IMG/VR virus record: IMGVR_UViG_3300035670_000311
Location: 1-50,318 of that record
From: a virus
Strand: one strand, 5' to 3'
Length of the DNA: 50,318 bases
In this document: piece by piece, positions 8,040 to 17,260 of the stretch
How the letters are laid out: each line of letters opens with the position of its first letter
How positions within the stretch are numbered: the stretch's first letter is position 1
Made by a program: the position numbers and the translations under genes
Notes under the pieces: model-generated
The model's database searches: none
The model's input: only the letters and a program-made list of their open reading frames with translations
Told to the model about the DNA's origin: nothing

Positions 8040-8996
8040 ATGATAACAAAAAATAATTGGCAAGGCGTAGTAGAAGATCGACAAGATCCATTAAAGCTTG
8101 GAAGATGTCGTGTTAGAATTATTGGTCTCCATTCACCAAATAGAAATATTCTTCCTACAGAATTTCTTCCTTGGGCACCAACTTTACAAGTAAGCCAAAC
8201 AATAAACATACCAAAAGAGGGTGACTGGGTAACTGGTTATTTTCAAGAAGGCGATGCAGATTATCCAATTATCATTGGTGTTATTCCTGGTATTAAATTG
8301 GTTGAAAATAATCCGCAACAAGGATTTGGTGATCCAAGAACCGAAGCCGAAAAACAAGCAGCACCAATGTGGCCAGAAAGAACAACATATCAAAAAATAG
8401 ATGAACCTGCTGTACCTAGAATTTCTAGAGGCGACATATCTGACACACCAACTAAAATTGCAAATGATAGTAAAGAACATGTCTGTGACATATCCCAAGA
8501 AATAAAATTACAAATAGCTCTAACTAAATTACAAACAAGTTCTTTCGTACAAACAATTAGAGCCGAAATAGAAGCTCTGGTTAAATCGACTAGCAATTCT
8601 GCATTTGCTCAAGAATTACAACAAGCAATCAGAATGATAACCGCAAAACTCAAGGAAGTGCAGAAGATAGCAAAATTCATTGACGATGTTGTTGCCGCTA
8701 TAGCACAGGCAGTACAAGAAATAAGAGAAATCATACAATGGATTTTAAGTCTACCAGAAAGAATTTTAGCCTTCATGCAAGAATGTTTAACTAAATTCCT
8801 GTCTTCTGTGCAAGACGCTCTTTCAGATTCTTTTGGTGGAATAACAGGTGTAGGTGGTGAAATGACTTTAATTTCTGACGTTAAAGAACTAATATCTACC
8901 GCGTCATCAACAGTTGCAACAGCAGCATCTACCATACAGAATACAACAAGAATTTATAGTGACGTAACAGATTTAACAAAGTTTGCGAAAGTTTAA
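8040..8996 (+). CDS. 5: gp5-like hub protein, N-terminal OB-fold part without lysozyme
   Basis: 318 residues. Residues 1-90 form the gp5/VgrG OB-fold: WQGVVEDRQDPLKLGRCRVR, then IIGLH, LPWAPTLQ and GDWVTGYFQEGDADYPIIIG. In T4 gp5 this domain is followed by lysozyme and then the beta-helix. Here the rest (about 150-300) is helical with Ala/Ile/Gln-rich stretches and no lysozyme motif, and the needle is in the next gene. It should bind the gp27 torus. The lysozyme activity appears to have moved to the 574-residue minus-strand protein. Starts ATG ATA ACA 4 bases after the gp27 stop. Confidence 0.85.
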   Translation: MITKNNWQGVVEDRQDPLKLGRCRVRIIGLHSPNRNILPTEFLPWAPTLQVSQTINIPKEGDWVTGYFQEGDADYPIIIGVIPGIKLVENNPQQGFGDPRTEAEKQAAPMWPERTTYQKIDEPAVPRISRGDISDTPTKIANDSKEHVCDISQEIKLQIALTKLQTSSFVQTIRAEIEALVKSTSNSAFAQELQQAIRMITAKLKEVQKIAKFIDDVVAAIAQAVQEIREIIQWILSLPERILAFMQECLTKFLSSVQDALSDSFGGITGVGGEMTLISDVKELISTASSTVATAASTIQNTTRIYSDVTDLTKFAKV

Positions 8997-8997
8997 A

Positions 8998-9795
8998 ATG
9001 GCAGAAAAGACACCTAATAACGCTGCGTGGTATGAACCAGACTCTCAAGCTGAGTTTTCTCAGTATCCATATAATCATGTCCAACAGACAGAATCGGGAC
9101 ATTCTTTAGAGTTTGATGATACACCAAATTACGAAAGAATTCGTTTACAGCATCGTATAGGAAACTATACAGAAATACAATCTAATGGTGATGAGATACA
9201 TAAAATTATAGGTGATAATTATGAAATTGTAGTTAAAAACAATCATGTTTTAATTAAAGGTTATTGCACAGTCACCATTCAAGGCGATTCTATAATGAAC
9301 GTTGAAGGTGACGTATATCAAAAAGTTGTTGGTGATGTTAACCAAAAAATACAAGGTGATTTAACTTGTGCTGTTGGTGGAGATGCAACAATCACGGCAG
9401 ACAATGATGTTAATATTACAGCTGGTGGTGCTACTGGTCAAATAGATTTAAATGCACCATTTGGTGTACATATTAATAGTGACTTAACGGTTAGTGGTGC
9501 AATCAGTTCTTTGAGTACAGTCTACGCTGCAGATAACCTTGTTGCAGGTAAAAAAACTTATGCTATAGAGGGTATGTCAACTCTCGGTGGTTTAAATGTT
9601 GGTGCTCCAGATACTCCGGGTCCTATGATGCCTGGCGTTATCAATGCAACTACTCAAATTGATGTTCCAGTAGTAAATGCGATGGTCGTAAATGATTTAT
9701 ATGGTCCAGTGCATATTATGAGAGCGGTGTTTACAACACACAAACACCCAGCACCAAAAGGAATTACTGGTGTTCCATTTAAAGGACAATTTTGA
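8998..9795 (+). CDS. 5: gp5-like needle, C-terminal beta-helix part
   Basis: 265 residues from the ATG at 8998 (MAEKTPNNAAWYEPDSQAEF); an upstream TTG at 8983 lies inside the previous gene and is less likely. Residues about 40-150 hold Gp5_C/VgrG-type repeats: GHSLEFDDTPNYERIRLQHR, then GNYTEIQSNGDEIHKIIGDN and repeats with the x-V-x-G-D pattern (NVEGDVYQKVVGDVNQKIQG). These fold as a triple-stranded beta-helix that pierces the outer membrane. The C-terminal part with TTHKHPAPKG may bind metal or a tip protein, an inference. It is the separate second half of gp5. It ends TGATG with the next start. Confidence 0.85.
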   Translation: MAEKTPNNAAWYEPDSQAEFSQYPYNHVQQTESGHSLEFDDTPNYERIRLQHRIGNYTEIQSNGDEIHKIIGDNYEIVVKNNHVLIKGYCTVTIQGDSIMNVEGDVYQKVVGDVNQKIQGDLTCAVGGDATITADNDVNITAGGATGQIDLNAPFGVHINSDLTVSGAISSLSTVYAADNLVAGKKTYAIEGMSTLGGLNVGAPDTPGPMMPGVINATTQIDVPVVNAMVVNDLYGPVHIMRAVFTTHKHPAPKGITGVPFKGQF

Positions 9796-10610
9796 TGGCT
9801 AGTATTTTAGACAGATTAAGTTCCAGTTTTGATACGACCAAATTTGGTGATGATATCAATTTAAGTGAACAAGCGAAAAATTATTTAAATGTTTCTCCGA
9901 TTAAAGTTGAGACTTGGGTCAAAAATGATTTAGCTAATGGTTCTATTTTGAAAACAGATTACTTTCAAAATCCTGTTGCTTCATATGTCTCTTCTTTAAC
10001 ATCAAATGTAAATTCTATTATTTCCATTTGTCTTGATGATCCAGACACAAATTTTCCAAATGCAAATGCAGCTATGAAAGATTTAGCAAATACAGCAAAT
10101 TCTTTCATCGTACAATTAAATAGTTTTTTGGACCATACGAATAGAATTTCTAATGTATCCGATGATATTTTAGATACTGAAACTGGTGCTTTATTGCCAA
10201 ATTATTCTATGTGTATCTCAACAGGAGGTTTGTTAACAACAATTACTGCAAATACCGATGGTGTTGACGATGCATCTATTATATTGAAGAATTTTACAAG
10301 CCTTTACATTGAAGATGAATTGGCATCGAATAATTGGACTATTGGAAACTCAACTGTATTTTTGACTACCGTCGCCAACGTTTCTACGGTAACTAGTGAA
10401 ATAAATGAAATAAAAGATAAGATATTGACTGCAAACACTTTAATTTACACCAGAAGAACTTCGGATGAGAACTACTTTTATTCGTCCCAACAAATAGTTG
10501 ACGAATTTCAATTCTTAAATTCATTGCAGAAGTCGGGAAGTACAGAAAGAAATCTGATACAAAACAAGATTGGTACCACAAAACTCAAGAATTCTTTATC
10601 CGGTAGTTGA
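9795..10610 (+). CDS. Baseplate-associated protein of unknown function
   Basis: 271 residues from the ATG at 9795, which overlaps the needle stop (TGATG). I do not recognise a T4 homologue. It is predicted soluble, acidic to neutral, mostly helical, with Asn/Thr/Ser-rich stretches, a central hydrophobic segment around CISTGGLLTTITANTD, and a C-terminal helix (IVDEFQFLNSLQKSGSTERN). Its place between the gp5 needle and gp25 suggests a structural or assembly role in the baseplate. Function not assigned. Confidence 0.75.
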   Translation: MASILDRLSSSFDTTKFGDDINLSEQAKNYLNVSPIKVETWVKNDLANGSILKTDYFQNPVASYVSSLTSNVNSIISICLDDPDTNFPNANAAMKDLANTANSFIVQLNSFLDHTNRISNVSDDILDTETGALLPNYSMCISTGGLLTTITANTDGVDDASIILKNFTSLYIEDELASNNWTIGNSTVFLTTVANVSTVTSEINEIKDKILTANTLIYTRRTSDENYFYSSQQIVDEFQFLNSLQKSGSTERNLIQNKIGTTKLKNSLSGS

Positions 10611-10617
10611 ATAAATA
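10610..10617 (+). promoter_or_regulatory. ATAAATA late-promoter-like motif before gp25
   Basis: AATAAATA begins at the last base of the preceding stop codon, with the gp25 ATG only 4 bases after it. The same layout recurs before gp8 and before the gene at 49081. Spacing is too short for a normal leader, so promoter activity is uncertain. Confidence 0.25.
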
Positions 10618-10621
10618 AAAC

Positions 10622-11026
10622 ATGGCCACGATAACAACTAAAACGACCAGAGCATATAAAGATTTGGATTTGAATTTCACTATTCATCCAGTCAGAAAAG
10701 ATATTAATAAACACACCGCCGAGATGGCAGTTATTAATTCTATAAAAAATTTGGTTTTAACAAATCACTATGAGAGATTGTTCCAACCAAGTATTGGTTC
10801 AAATGTAAAGAAATTTCTTTTTGAAAATTTAGATGCAGTTACAGCTGCATCTTTAGAACGAGAAATAAGAAACGTCATATTAAATTTTGAACCGAGAGCA
10901 ACAATCTATAAACTCTCTGTTATACCGGCCTATGAACAAAATGGATTTACGGTTGATATGGAGTTTTTAATTAATAACTTAACCGAACCTGTTACAATAA
11001 ACTTTTTCTTAGAACGAGTACGATAA
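10622..11026 (+). CDS. 25: Baseplate wedge subunit gp25
   Basis: 134 residues, nearly the same length as T4 gp25 (132). The fold's motifs are present: DLDLNFTIHPVRKDI near the N-terminus, AVINSIKNLVLTNHYERLFQ, and the conserved E-P-R in ILNFEPRATIYKL that marks the gp25/TssE family. gp25 forms the wedge core with gp6 and joins it to the sheath. It is followed without a gap by gp6 (TAAATG). Confidence 0.95.
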   Translation: MATITTKTTRAYKDLDLNFTIHPVRKDINKHTAEMAVINSIKNLVLTNHYERLFQPSIGSNVKKFLFENLDAVTAASLEREIRNVILNFEPRATIYKLSVIPAYEQNGFTVDMEFLINNLTEPVTINFFLERVR

Positions 11027-13099
11027 ATGGCTAATAAAATTAATGTGTCGGAATTAGACTTCGACACAATAAAATCAAATCTAAAAGAATTTCTCAGATC
11101 TCAAAATGAATTTTCGGATTATGATTTCGATGGTTCTGGCCTTAGTGTTCTTCTAGATGTCTTAGCATACAATACGCACTATAATGCATATTATTTAAAT
11201 ATGTTAGCCAATGAATCTTTTTTGGATAGTGCTCTACTAAGAAATTCGGTTGTTTCTCATGCAAAAAGATTAGGTTATACACCTAGATCAACTAAAGCAC
11301 CTGTTGCAAAAATTGATTTTACAATTGAAACTTTAAATACGACGGCCGGCAACTTAACATTACCAGCCGGATATACATTCATGTCTGAAATTATCGACAA
11401 TAAATTTTATAATTTTGTGACACTCGATGATGTTACTGTTGCAAAATCCAATACTAAATTCATCTTTGAAGATTTGCAAATATATGAAGGTATTCTAAAT
11501 TCTTATAATTATACACAATCCGATGCATCAAATCCAAAACAGATATTTGAGATTCCTGATGAAAATATCGACACTTCAACTTTAAAAATTTCAGTAAGAG
11601 AATCTTCTTCAAATACTGATTCTGTTGTTTATGCTGTTAATGATGATGTTTTAAACGTTGATGCTAATTCAGAGGTTTATTATTTGCAAGAAGGTAAAAA
11701 TGGAAACTATGAAATTTATTTTGGTGACGGCATTTTAGGTAAAAAAATACCTGATGGTGGCATCGTCACAATGACATATCTAACAACGAATGGCCCGGCA
11801 GCAAATAAAGCTAATAATTTTATTGCGACAGATATAATAGAATCGTATAATAATTTTACTGTCAATTCTGTATCTGCTGCAGCTGGTGGATCTACAAGAG
11901 AAACTGTCGATCAAATAAAATTTGCAGCTCCTTTACAATATACGTCTCAAAATAGAGCTGTCACTAAAAATGATTATATTAAACTCATTCAACAAAAGTA
12001 CCCACAGTTTGAATCGGTTAACGTTTGGGGTGGCGAAGAAAATGATCCACCTATCTATGGAAAAGTTTTTATTGCTGCTAAGCCAAGAGAAGGTTTTGAG
12101 GTTACTGATACTCAGAAAGAATACATTAAAGAACAAATTTTAAAACCTATTAGTATACTTACAGTTTCACCAGAAATAGTTGACGTTGATTACAATTATG
12201 TAAAAATTAATTCAACAGTTTATTATGATCCAACAAAAACGACTACCAATTTAAATACCCTAAGAACACAGATTAGAAATAAGATCATTTCTTTCTGTAA
12301 CACAAACTTAAACCAATTTAACTCATATTTTAAATCGTCCAATTTACATACAGAAATCGATAATATTTCAAAATCGGTATTGTCAAATGAATTAGAGATT
12401 TTTGTGACAAAGAAATTTAGACCAGATTTGATAAATTCTAATAGTTATGTTTTAGATTTTGGTGTTGAGTTAGATAGAGGAACAACAGAAGATAACTTCT
12501 ATTCATCTCCAGAGTTCGTTATGTTGGATGAACAAGGCGTGCAGAGAAAGTGTTTCTTTGAAGAAGTGCCATCTTCATATACTGGTGTGGAATCAGTTCG
12601 AATTACTAATCCAGGATTAAACTTTTCTAACACTCCAATTATCGAGATTGTTGGTGACGGTCAAGGAGCAACGGCAGAAGCTTTAATTGTAAATTCTAGA
12701 CTGGAGTCTATTACAGTTACCAATCCTGGTGTTGGTTATACTACTGCAACTGTTAGAATTTTAGGTGGTGGTGGCCAACTTGCTGAAGCTGAGGCTGTTT
12801 TAGAAGGAAGATATGGCCAATTGAGAATTGTTTACTTTAAACCCGACGAAGTTACAAATCAGAATACAAAAGTTATTTTGAATTATGGTAACAATCAAGG
12901 AGTAATGGGAAGAATAGATTATCTAAGAGGTGTTTTTTATATTAACAACTTTAATCCACTTTCCGTTGAAAATGATTTTGATGAAATCTCATTGAGTATT
13001 CGCCCAAGGAGTTCTGTTATCAATTCGAGTCGAAATAAAATGTTGGCTTTTGACGCTGAAGATCCAACAAGTATCGTAATAGATTTGGTTAGAGTATAA
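11027..13099 (+). CDS. 6: Baseplate wedge subunit gp6
   Basis: 690 residues (T4 gp6 has 660). The N-terminal block FDGSGLSVLLDVLAYNTHYN followed by AYYLNMLANESFLDSA is the conserved baseplate wedge gp6/Baseplate_J signature. A middle region includes YFGDGILGKKIPDGGIV and APLQYTSQNRAVTKNDYIKL. gp6 dimers form the inner ring of the baseplate and hold the gp25-gp53-gp7 core. Near residues 520-585 there is a small repeat with ITNPG...NF and VTNPGVGY that also occurs in gp7, gp8 and the DUF4815 protein. It overlaps gp7 by one base (TAATG). Confidence 0.93.
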   Translation: MANKINVSELDFDTIKSNLKEFLRSQNEFSDYDFDGSGLSVLLDVLAYNTHYNAYYLNMLANESFLDSALLRNSVVSHAKRLGYTPRSTKAPVAKIDFTIETLNTTAGNLTLPAGYTFMSEIIDNKFYNFVTLDDVTVAKSNTKFIFEDLQIYEGILNSYNYTQSDASNPKQIFEIPDENIDTSTLKISVRESSSNTDSVVYAVNDDVLNVDANSEVYYLQEGKNGNYEIYFGDGILGKKIPDGGIVTMTYLTTNGPAANKANNFIATDIIESYNNFTVNSVSAAAGGSTRETVDQIKFAAPLQYTSQNRAVTKNDYIKLIQQKYPQFESVNVWGGEENDPPIYGKVFIAAKPREGFEVTDTQKEYIKEQILKPISILTVSPEIVDVDYNYVKINSTVYYDPTKTTTNLNTLRTQIRNKIISFCNTNLNQFNSYFKSSNLHTEIDNISKSVLSNELEIFVTKKFRPDLINSNSYVLDFGVELDRGTTEDNFYSSPEFVMLDEQGVQRKCFFEEVPSSYTGVESVRITNPGLNFSNTPIIEIVGDGQGATAEALIVNSRLESITVTNPGVGYTTATVRILGGGGQLAEAEAVLEGRYGQLRIVYFKPDEVTNQNTKVILNYGNNQGVMGRIDYLRGVFYINNFNPLSVENDFDEISLSIRPRSSVINSSRNKMLAFDAEDPTSIVIDLVRV

Positions 13100-15900
13100 T
13101 GACACAAAGTTTAACTTCCGTATTTGTAAAAGAACAAGTTCCGGGATTTATTCGGGACGAGTATTCAACATTCATAACTTTCTTAGAAAAATATTATGAA
13201 TGGATGGAATCACAAGGTAATGCTCTATTTGAGATTGATACTATTTCAAATTCAAAAGACGTTGATCTGACAACAGATTTTTACTTAGATCAGATTAAAC
13301 AAGAATTAGCTCCTTATTTTCCTGAAGATATACTCTTACAAAAATCAAAATTCATAAAATTTTTAAATCAATTTTATGCAGCTAAAGGTACACCAAATTC
13401 TGTAAAATTTTTATTTAAGATTTTATACAATGAGAATATTGATATCTATTACCCAAAAGAAGAGATATTAATTGCTTCAGATGGTAAGTGGGTTTTACCA
13501 TTGGCACTCCGAATTGATACAGACGATGAAAATATTTTTAATTTAGTTGGTTCTAAAATTACAGGACAAACATCTAAATCAACAGCTATCGTTGAAAAGG
13601 TCCAGAGATCGATTGATAGACAATTGGGTATTGAATATGTCGAATTGTATATTTCAAACATTGTTAAATTGTTTGAAACTGGTGAAATTGTTTCTGGTTA
13701 TTTTATTGATGGTTCTGGTAACTCAGTCTTATCTTCTGGTCGTCTAATTGGTTCACTTTCAGAAATAAAAATAGATCCAAACTTTAGAGGATTGTTTTAT
13801 AATGCCTATGATACAACAACAGGTTACGAGGGAGATCCTGTAACGATTGTTGGCGGTTTAAATCCTACTTCAGGAACCCCAATAGGCGCTAGTGCAACGG
13901 TTGGCGAAGTAACAAAAGGTTCCGTTATTCAAGTTGAAATTATAAACGGAGGATTTGGATTCAGAGATCCAACAACAGATTTAAATTCCTCTTTAATTGA
14001 TTTTGTTGGTGGCTTTGAAAATTCTATATTAGGTCAAGAATCTAGGGCTAGTATCTCTTTAGTTGATAAAGAAACAAGTAGAACGGTCAATGTCAGTAAC
14101 GTAAGTATCGAAACACTGGGATATGCATTAACATTAGATCAAGCTGCAAATACTGCAAATATAGAAAATTGCAGAATTGATTTCGTTTCAACAAATCAAA
14201 GTTTAAATGTGCATCCTATTGCTTATGTTACAACTGACGGTTCTGGTGGAGGTTACAAATCATTACCAACTTCAAATTTTTATAGTTTATATTTGGAAGA
14301 TTACGATGATCTTCTAGTTATAAACTCCTGTGTTGCAGTTAAAGACACAAAAGTTTTATCAGATTTTTCTCAAGACTTAACCGTTTCATTTTCTCAGGGC
14401 GATTTGGTTAGATTGTTTTTATTAAATCGATTTGAAGAAATACGAAAAGTTGCTTCTGTTACAACAAATACGATAACACTAGAAGGTGATCTATTTGAAA
14501 ATGACATAGCAGGTTTACAGGTATATAAAGTTCTAAAACGTCCATTGAATGATGTTGGTGCGTTAGGTCGAATTGAAATTATAGATGGCGGTGATGGTTA
14601 TGCTGTAGGCGAATATTTAATTTTTACTGGCGGTACAGGTTATGGTGCAAATGCAGAAATTACAGAAGTGCATGTTGCAAATAACGGTATCAAATCAATA
14701 CAATTTAATGATAATGGATCACTAATTAAAGGCGGTGAGGGTTATACGCAAGATAATCTTCCCGTAATAACAGTAGATACGGCTTCTGGTGCAAATGCTT
14801 CATTGATTGTAACAGAAATTTTAGGTGATGGTGTTGATGCTAGACTTTATGTTTCCAGAATCGGATCTATTACCAAATTGAGAATATCTAGTTATGGATA
14901 CGATTATGTTGAGGCACCATCAATATCTTTAAGGAATGCCGATCTAGTTGTTTCGAATGTTACTGAAGGACAATTGTTCGTTTCAAATACAAGAATATAT
15001 CAAGGTACATCAAATACATTGACGACATTTAGTGCTTTGGTCGACAGTTATGAAAATTCTACAGGACTATTAAGAATATTTAATTATAACGGTCAACTAA
15101 ACACCTCTATACAAATAATTTCAGACGATGGTGTTGTTTCGGCTAATGTAAATTCCGTCACTTTCTATGGCGACGGAAAAGCAAAAGCAACTGCAAAATT
15201 TGAAGAAGGTTTGATTCGTTATCCAGGAATTTATTTGAACACTGATGGCCAATTAAGTGCTGATAAGAGATTACAAGATGGAAGAAAGTACCACAACTTC
15301 TCTTATCTGATTAATACCAGAAATGATTACTCAAAGTTTAAGAAAACATTAAATGAGGTTGCACATCCACTAGGAACTAAAACCTTCGTTAATACAATTA
15401 TTGAAAATACGGAAGATTTAACAGATCCAACAATAAACACAATTTTCTTGAGTAGAACCACTTTAGCTAACACCTTTAATATCACAACTGGTTCCAATAC
15501 TATGATTGCAACTGGAGATTATTCAGACCTCTCCACATCTGTAAATGTTGGTGATTTGGTCATATTAACGTCACTCACGAAAGAAATTAGTGGAACGGTG
15601 AATGTAACATCAAGCTCAAATACGATTGTTGGTACAGATACAAACTTTATAAATGATCTTTATGACAATGCCAGCATTTATATTGCTACAGGAAATACAG
15701 ACATCGTTTCATATGTTGTCGATGAAGAAACTTTATATTTGGCCAATACACTAGGTGTAACAGCAAATGATCAAACAATGAATATCATTTTTGATGATGT
15801 AAAAACGGTGACTTTTGTGAACGCTAATACAATTATGGTGACTGGAACATTTACTACAAATGCAGATTTTGTAACAACAATACTCCAAAAAAGTGAATAA
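13099..15900 (+). CDS. 7: Baseplate wedge subunit gp7-like
   Basis: 933 residues (T4 gp7 has 1032). The N-terminus VKEQVPGFIRDEYSTFITFL followed by EKYYEWMESQGNAL is typical of the marine T4-like protein in this slot and matches by position between gp6 and gp8. Residues about 270-300 and 490-615 carry Gly-x-Gly-Tyr beta repeats (GRIEIIDGGDGYAVGEYLIF; GGTGYGANAEI; GGEGYTQD). A conserved block DGRKYHNFSYLINTRNDYSK with LNEVAHPLGTKTF lies near residues 725-770. The last 150 residues are Thr/Asn-rich beta structure. gp7 links the wedge to the peripheral baseplate. Confidence comes from order and the conserved blocks. Confidence 0.82.
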   Translation: MTQSLTSVFVKEQVPGFIRDEYSTFITFLEKYYEWMESQGNALFEIDTISNSKDVDLTTDFYLDQIKQELAPYFPEDILLQKSKFIKFLNQFYAAKGTPNSVKFLFKILYNENIDIYYPKEEILIASDGKWVLPLALRIDTDDENIFNLVGSKITGQTSKSTAIVEKVQRSIDRQLGIEYVELYISNIVKLFETGEIVSGYFIDGSGNSVLSSGRLIGSLSEIKIDPNFRGLFYNAYDTTTGYEGDPVTIVGGLNPTSGTPIGASATVGEVTKGSVIQVEIINGGFGFRDPTTDLNSSLIDFVGGFENSILGQESRASISLVDKETSRTVNVSNVSIETLGYALTLDQAANTANIENCRIDFVSTNQSLNVHPIAYVTTDGSGGGYKSLPTSNFYSLYLEDYDDLLVINSCVAVKDTKVLSDFSQDLTVSFSQGDLVRLFLLNRFEEIRKVASVTTNTITLEGDLFENDIAGLQVYKVLKRPLNDVGALGRIEIIDGGDGYAVGEYLIFTGGTGYGANAEITEVHVANNGIKSIQFNDNGSLIKGGEGYTQDNLPVITVDTASGANASLIVTEILGDGVDARLYVSRIGSITKLRISSYGYDYVEAPSISLRNADLVVSNVTEGQLFVSNTRIYQGTSNTLTTFSALVDSYENSTGLLRIFNYNGQLNTSIQIISDDGVVSANVNSVTFYGDGKAKATAKFEEGLIRYPGIYLNTDGQLSADKRLQDGRKYHNFSYLINTRNDYSKFKKTLNEVAHPLGTKTFVNTIIENTEDLTDPTINTIFLSRTTLANTFNITTGSNTMIATGDYSDLSTSVNVGDLVILTSLTKEISGTVNVTSSSNTIVGTDTNFINDLYDNASIYIATGNTDIVSYVVDEETLYLANTLGVTANDQTMNIIFDDVKTVTFVNANTIMVTGTFTTNADFVTTILQKSE

Positions 15901-15903
15901 ATA
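15896..15903 (+). promoter_or_regulatory. ATAAATA late-promoter-like motif before gp8
   Basis: AATAAATA spans the gp7 stop codon; the gp8 ATG follows 5 bases after it. It has the same layout as the motif before gp25, and promoter activity is uncertain because of the short spacing. Confidence 0.25.
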
Positions 15904-15908
15904 GAACT

Positions 15909-17249
15909 ATGGCTTCTACCTTAACATATCAATTTTCAACACTTTTAGCACAAAATTTCTACGAATCTTTAGATATTGGTGCAAATTCTTATCTTCCTTT
16001 AAATCGTAGGAACTATTTTTTCGTATCTTTAGGTAAACCAATTCCTTGGAACTCAGGAACAGAAGTTCCGCCGACTCCGGAACAAGCAACAAGAGACTTA
16101 ATTGCATATTACGATAGAGCTATCGTAGCTAAAAGAATAAGTCAAGAAAATGCATCTTTTGTCGTAAATAGAGTTAACTGGACATCAGGTACATTGTATA
16201 AAGCATATGGTTGCACTCTCTGTCCGGCTGGCACAAATTTCTATGTTTTAAATAGTAAAGATCAAGTTTTCAAGTGTCTCGACAATAATGGACAGTCTTT
16301 ATCTACTTCAGAACCAGAACTAAGTTTGTCTTCTACTGCTTTAGAAGAACCATTCTTTAAAACTGCCGATGGTTATAAGTGGAAATATTTGTATACTTTA
16401 ACACCATTTCAGAAACAAAAGTTTTTGACTGAAGAATGGATGCCTGTTGTTTATAACAGATTCGTTCGTGCAGCTGCGGTTAATAGAAGTTTAGATATTG
16501 TTAGGATAACCAACTCTGGAAATAATTATACAGATGGTGGTTCACAAGCTATTATAACTGTCGATGGTGATGGTACTGGAGCAATTTTCAAAGCAAACGT
16601 TTCTGATGGCCAGATTGTTGATATTATTGTTCAAGATAGAGGCCAAAATTACACCAAAGCAAATTTAATATTTACTGATGTTGCTGGAGGTATAGGAACA
16701 GAAGCGGCAGCTGCTGTTGTTCTTTCACCACAAAATGGTCACGGCTACGATCCAGTAGAAGAATTATATACTTCAACAATAATGTTCAATGTTGATTTTG
16801 ATGGAAATGAATCTGATTTTTTTCCAACAGAAAACGAATATAGAGAAATAACAATTATTAAAAATCCTTACGAATTTGGTACAACAAATTTTGCTGGTGC
16901 AGAATTGTATTCTCTATACACTAAAGTTAAAACTTCTCCTGGTGTAGGCAATTTCAATAATGATGAGAGAGTCTATCAGGGATTTGATTATGGAACTGCA
17001 ACATTCAGTGCTGATGTAGTTTCTTTTGATGAATCCAATAATTTTCTCTATTTGAATAATATTTTAGGTACACTATCGACAAACGAACCTATTAAAGGTT
17101 TAGATAGTGGCTCTATCCGAGTAGCGATAAATAAAGTTAATCCAACAATGGAACTTTATTCAGGTAAAGTTTTATACATTTCAGACCAACAACCAGTAAG
17201 CAGAGATGACGATCAAACCGATAGAATTCGGTTTATTTTAAGTTTTTAA
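15909..17249 (+). CDS. 8: Baseplate wedge subunit gp8
   Basis: 446 residues, longer than T4 gp8 (334). The N-terminal RNYFFVSLGKPIPWNSGTEV and the YKAYGCTLCPAGTNFYVLNS region, followed by KTADGYKWKYLYTLTPFQKQ, are the recognised gp8 family blocks. A Gly/Asn/Tyr beta repeat (ITNSGNNYTDGG; VQDRGQNYTKAN) near residues 197-275 resembles those in gp6 and gp7 and explains most of the extra length. The C-terminus PVSRDDDQTDRIRFILSF is also typical. gp8 binds gp7 and gp6 at the wedge periphery. Confidence 0.92.
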   Translation: MASTLTYQFSTLLAQNFYESLDIGANSYLPLNRRNYFFVSLGKPIPWNSGTEVPPTPEQATRDLIAYYDRAIVAKRISQENASFVVNRVNWTSGTLYKAYGCTLCPAGTNFYVLNSKDQVFKCLDNNGQSLSTSEPELSLSSTALEEPFFKTADGYKWKYLYTLTPFQKQKFLTEEWMPVVYNRFVRAAAVNRSLDIVRITNSGNNYTDGGSQAIITVDGDGTGAIFKANVSDGQIVDIIVQDRGQNYTKANLIFTDVAGGIGTEAAAAVVLSPQNGHGYDPVEELYTSTIMFNVDFDGNESDFFPTENEYREITIIKNPYEFGTTNFAGAELYSLYTKVKTSPGVGNFNNDERVYQGFDYGTATFSADVVSFDESNNFLYLNNILGTLSTNEPIKGLDSGSIRVAINKVNPTMELYSGKVLYISDQQPVSRDDDQTDRIRFILSF

Positions 17250-17260
17250 TCGAGGAATAA

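Noticed and set aside
8983-8997. TTG start for the gp5 needle gene
   Set aside because: It lies inside the previous gene; the ATG at 8998 begins right after the stop and gives a normal N-terminus.
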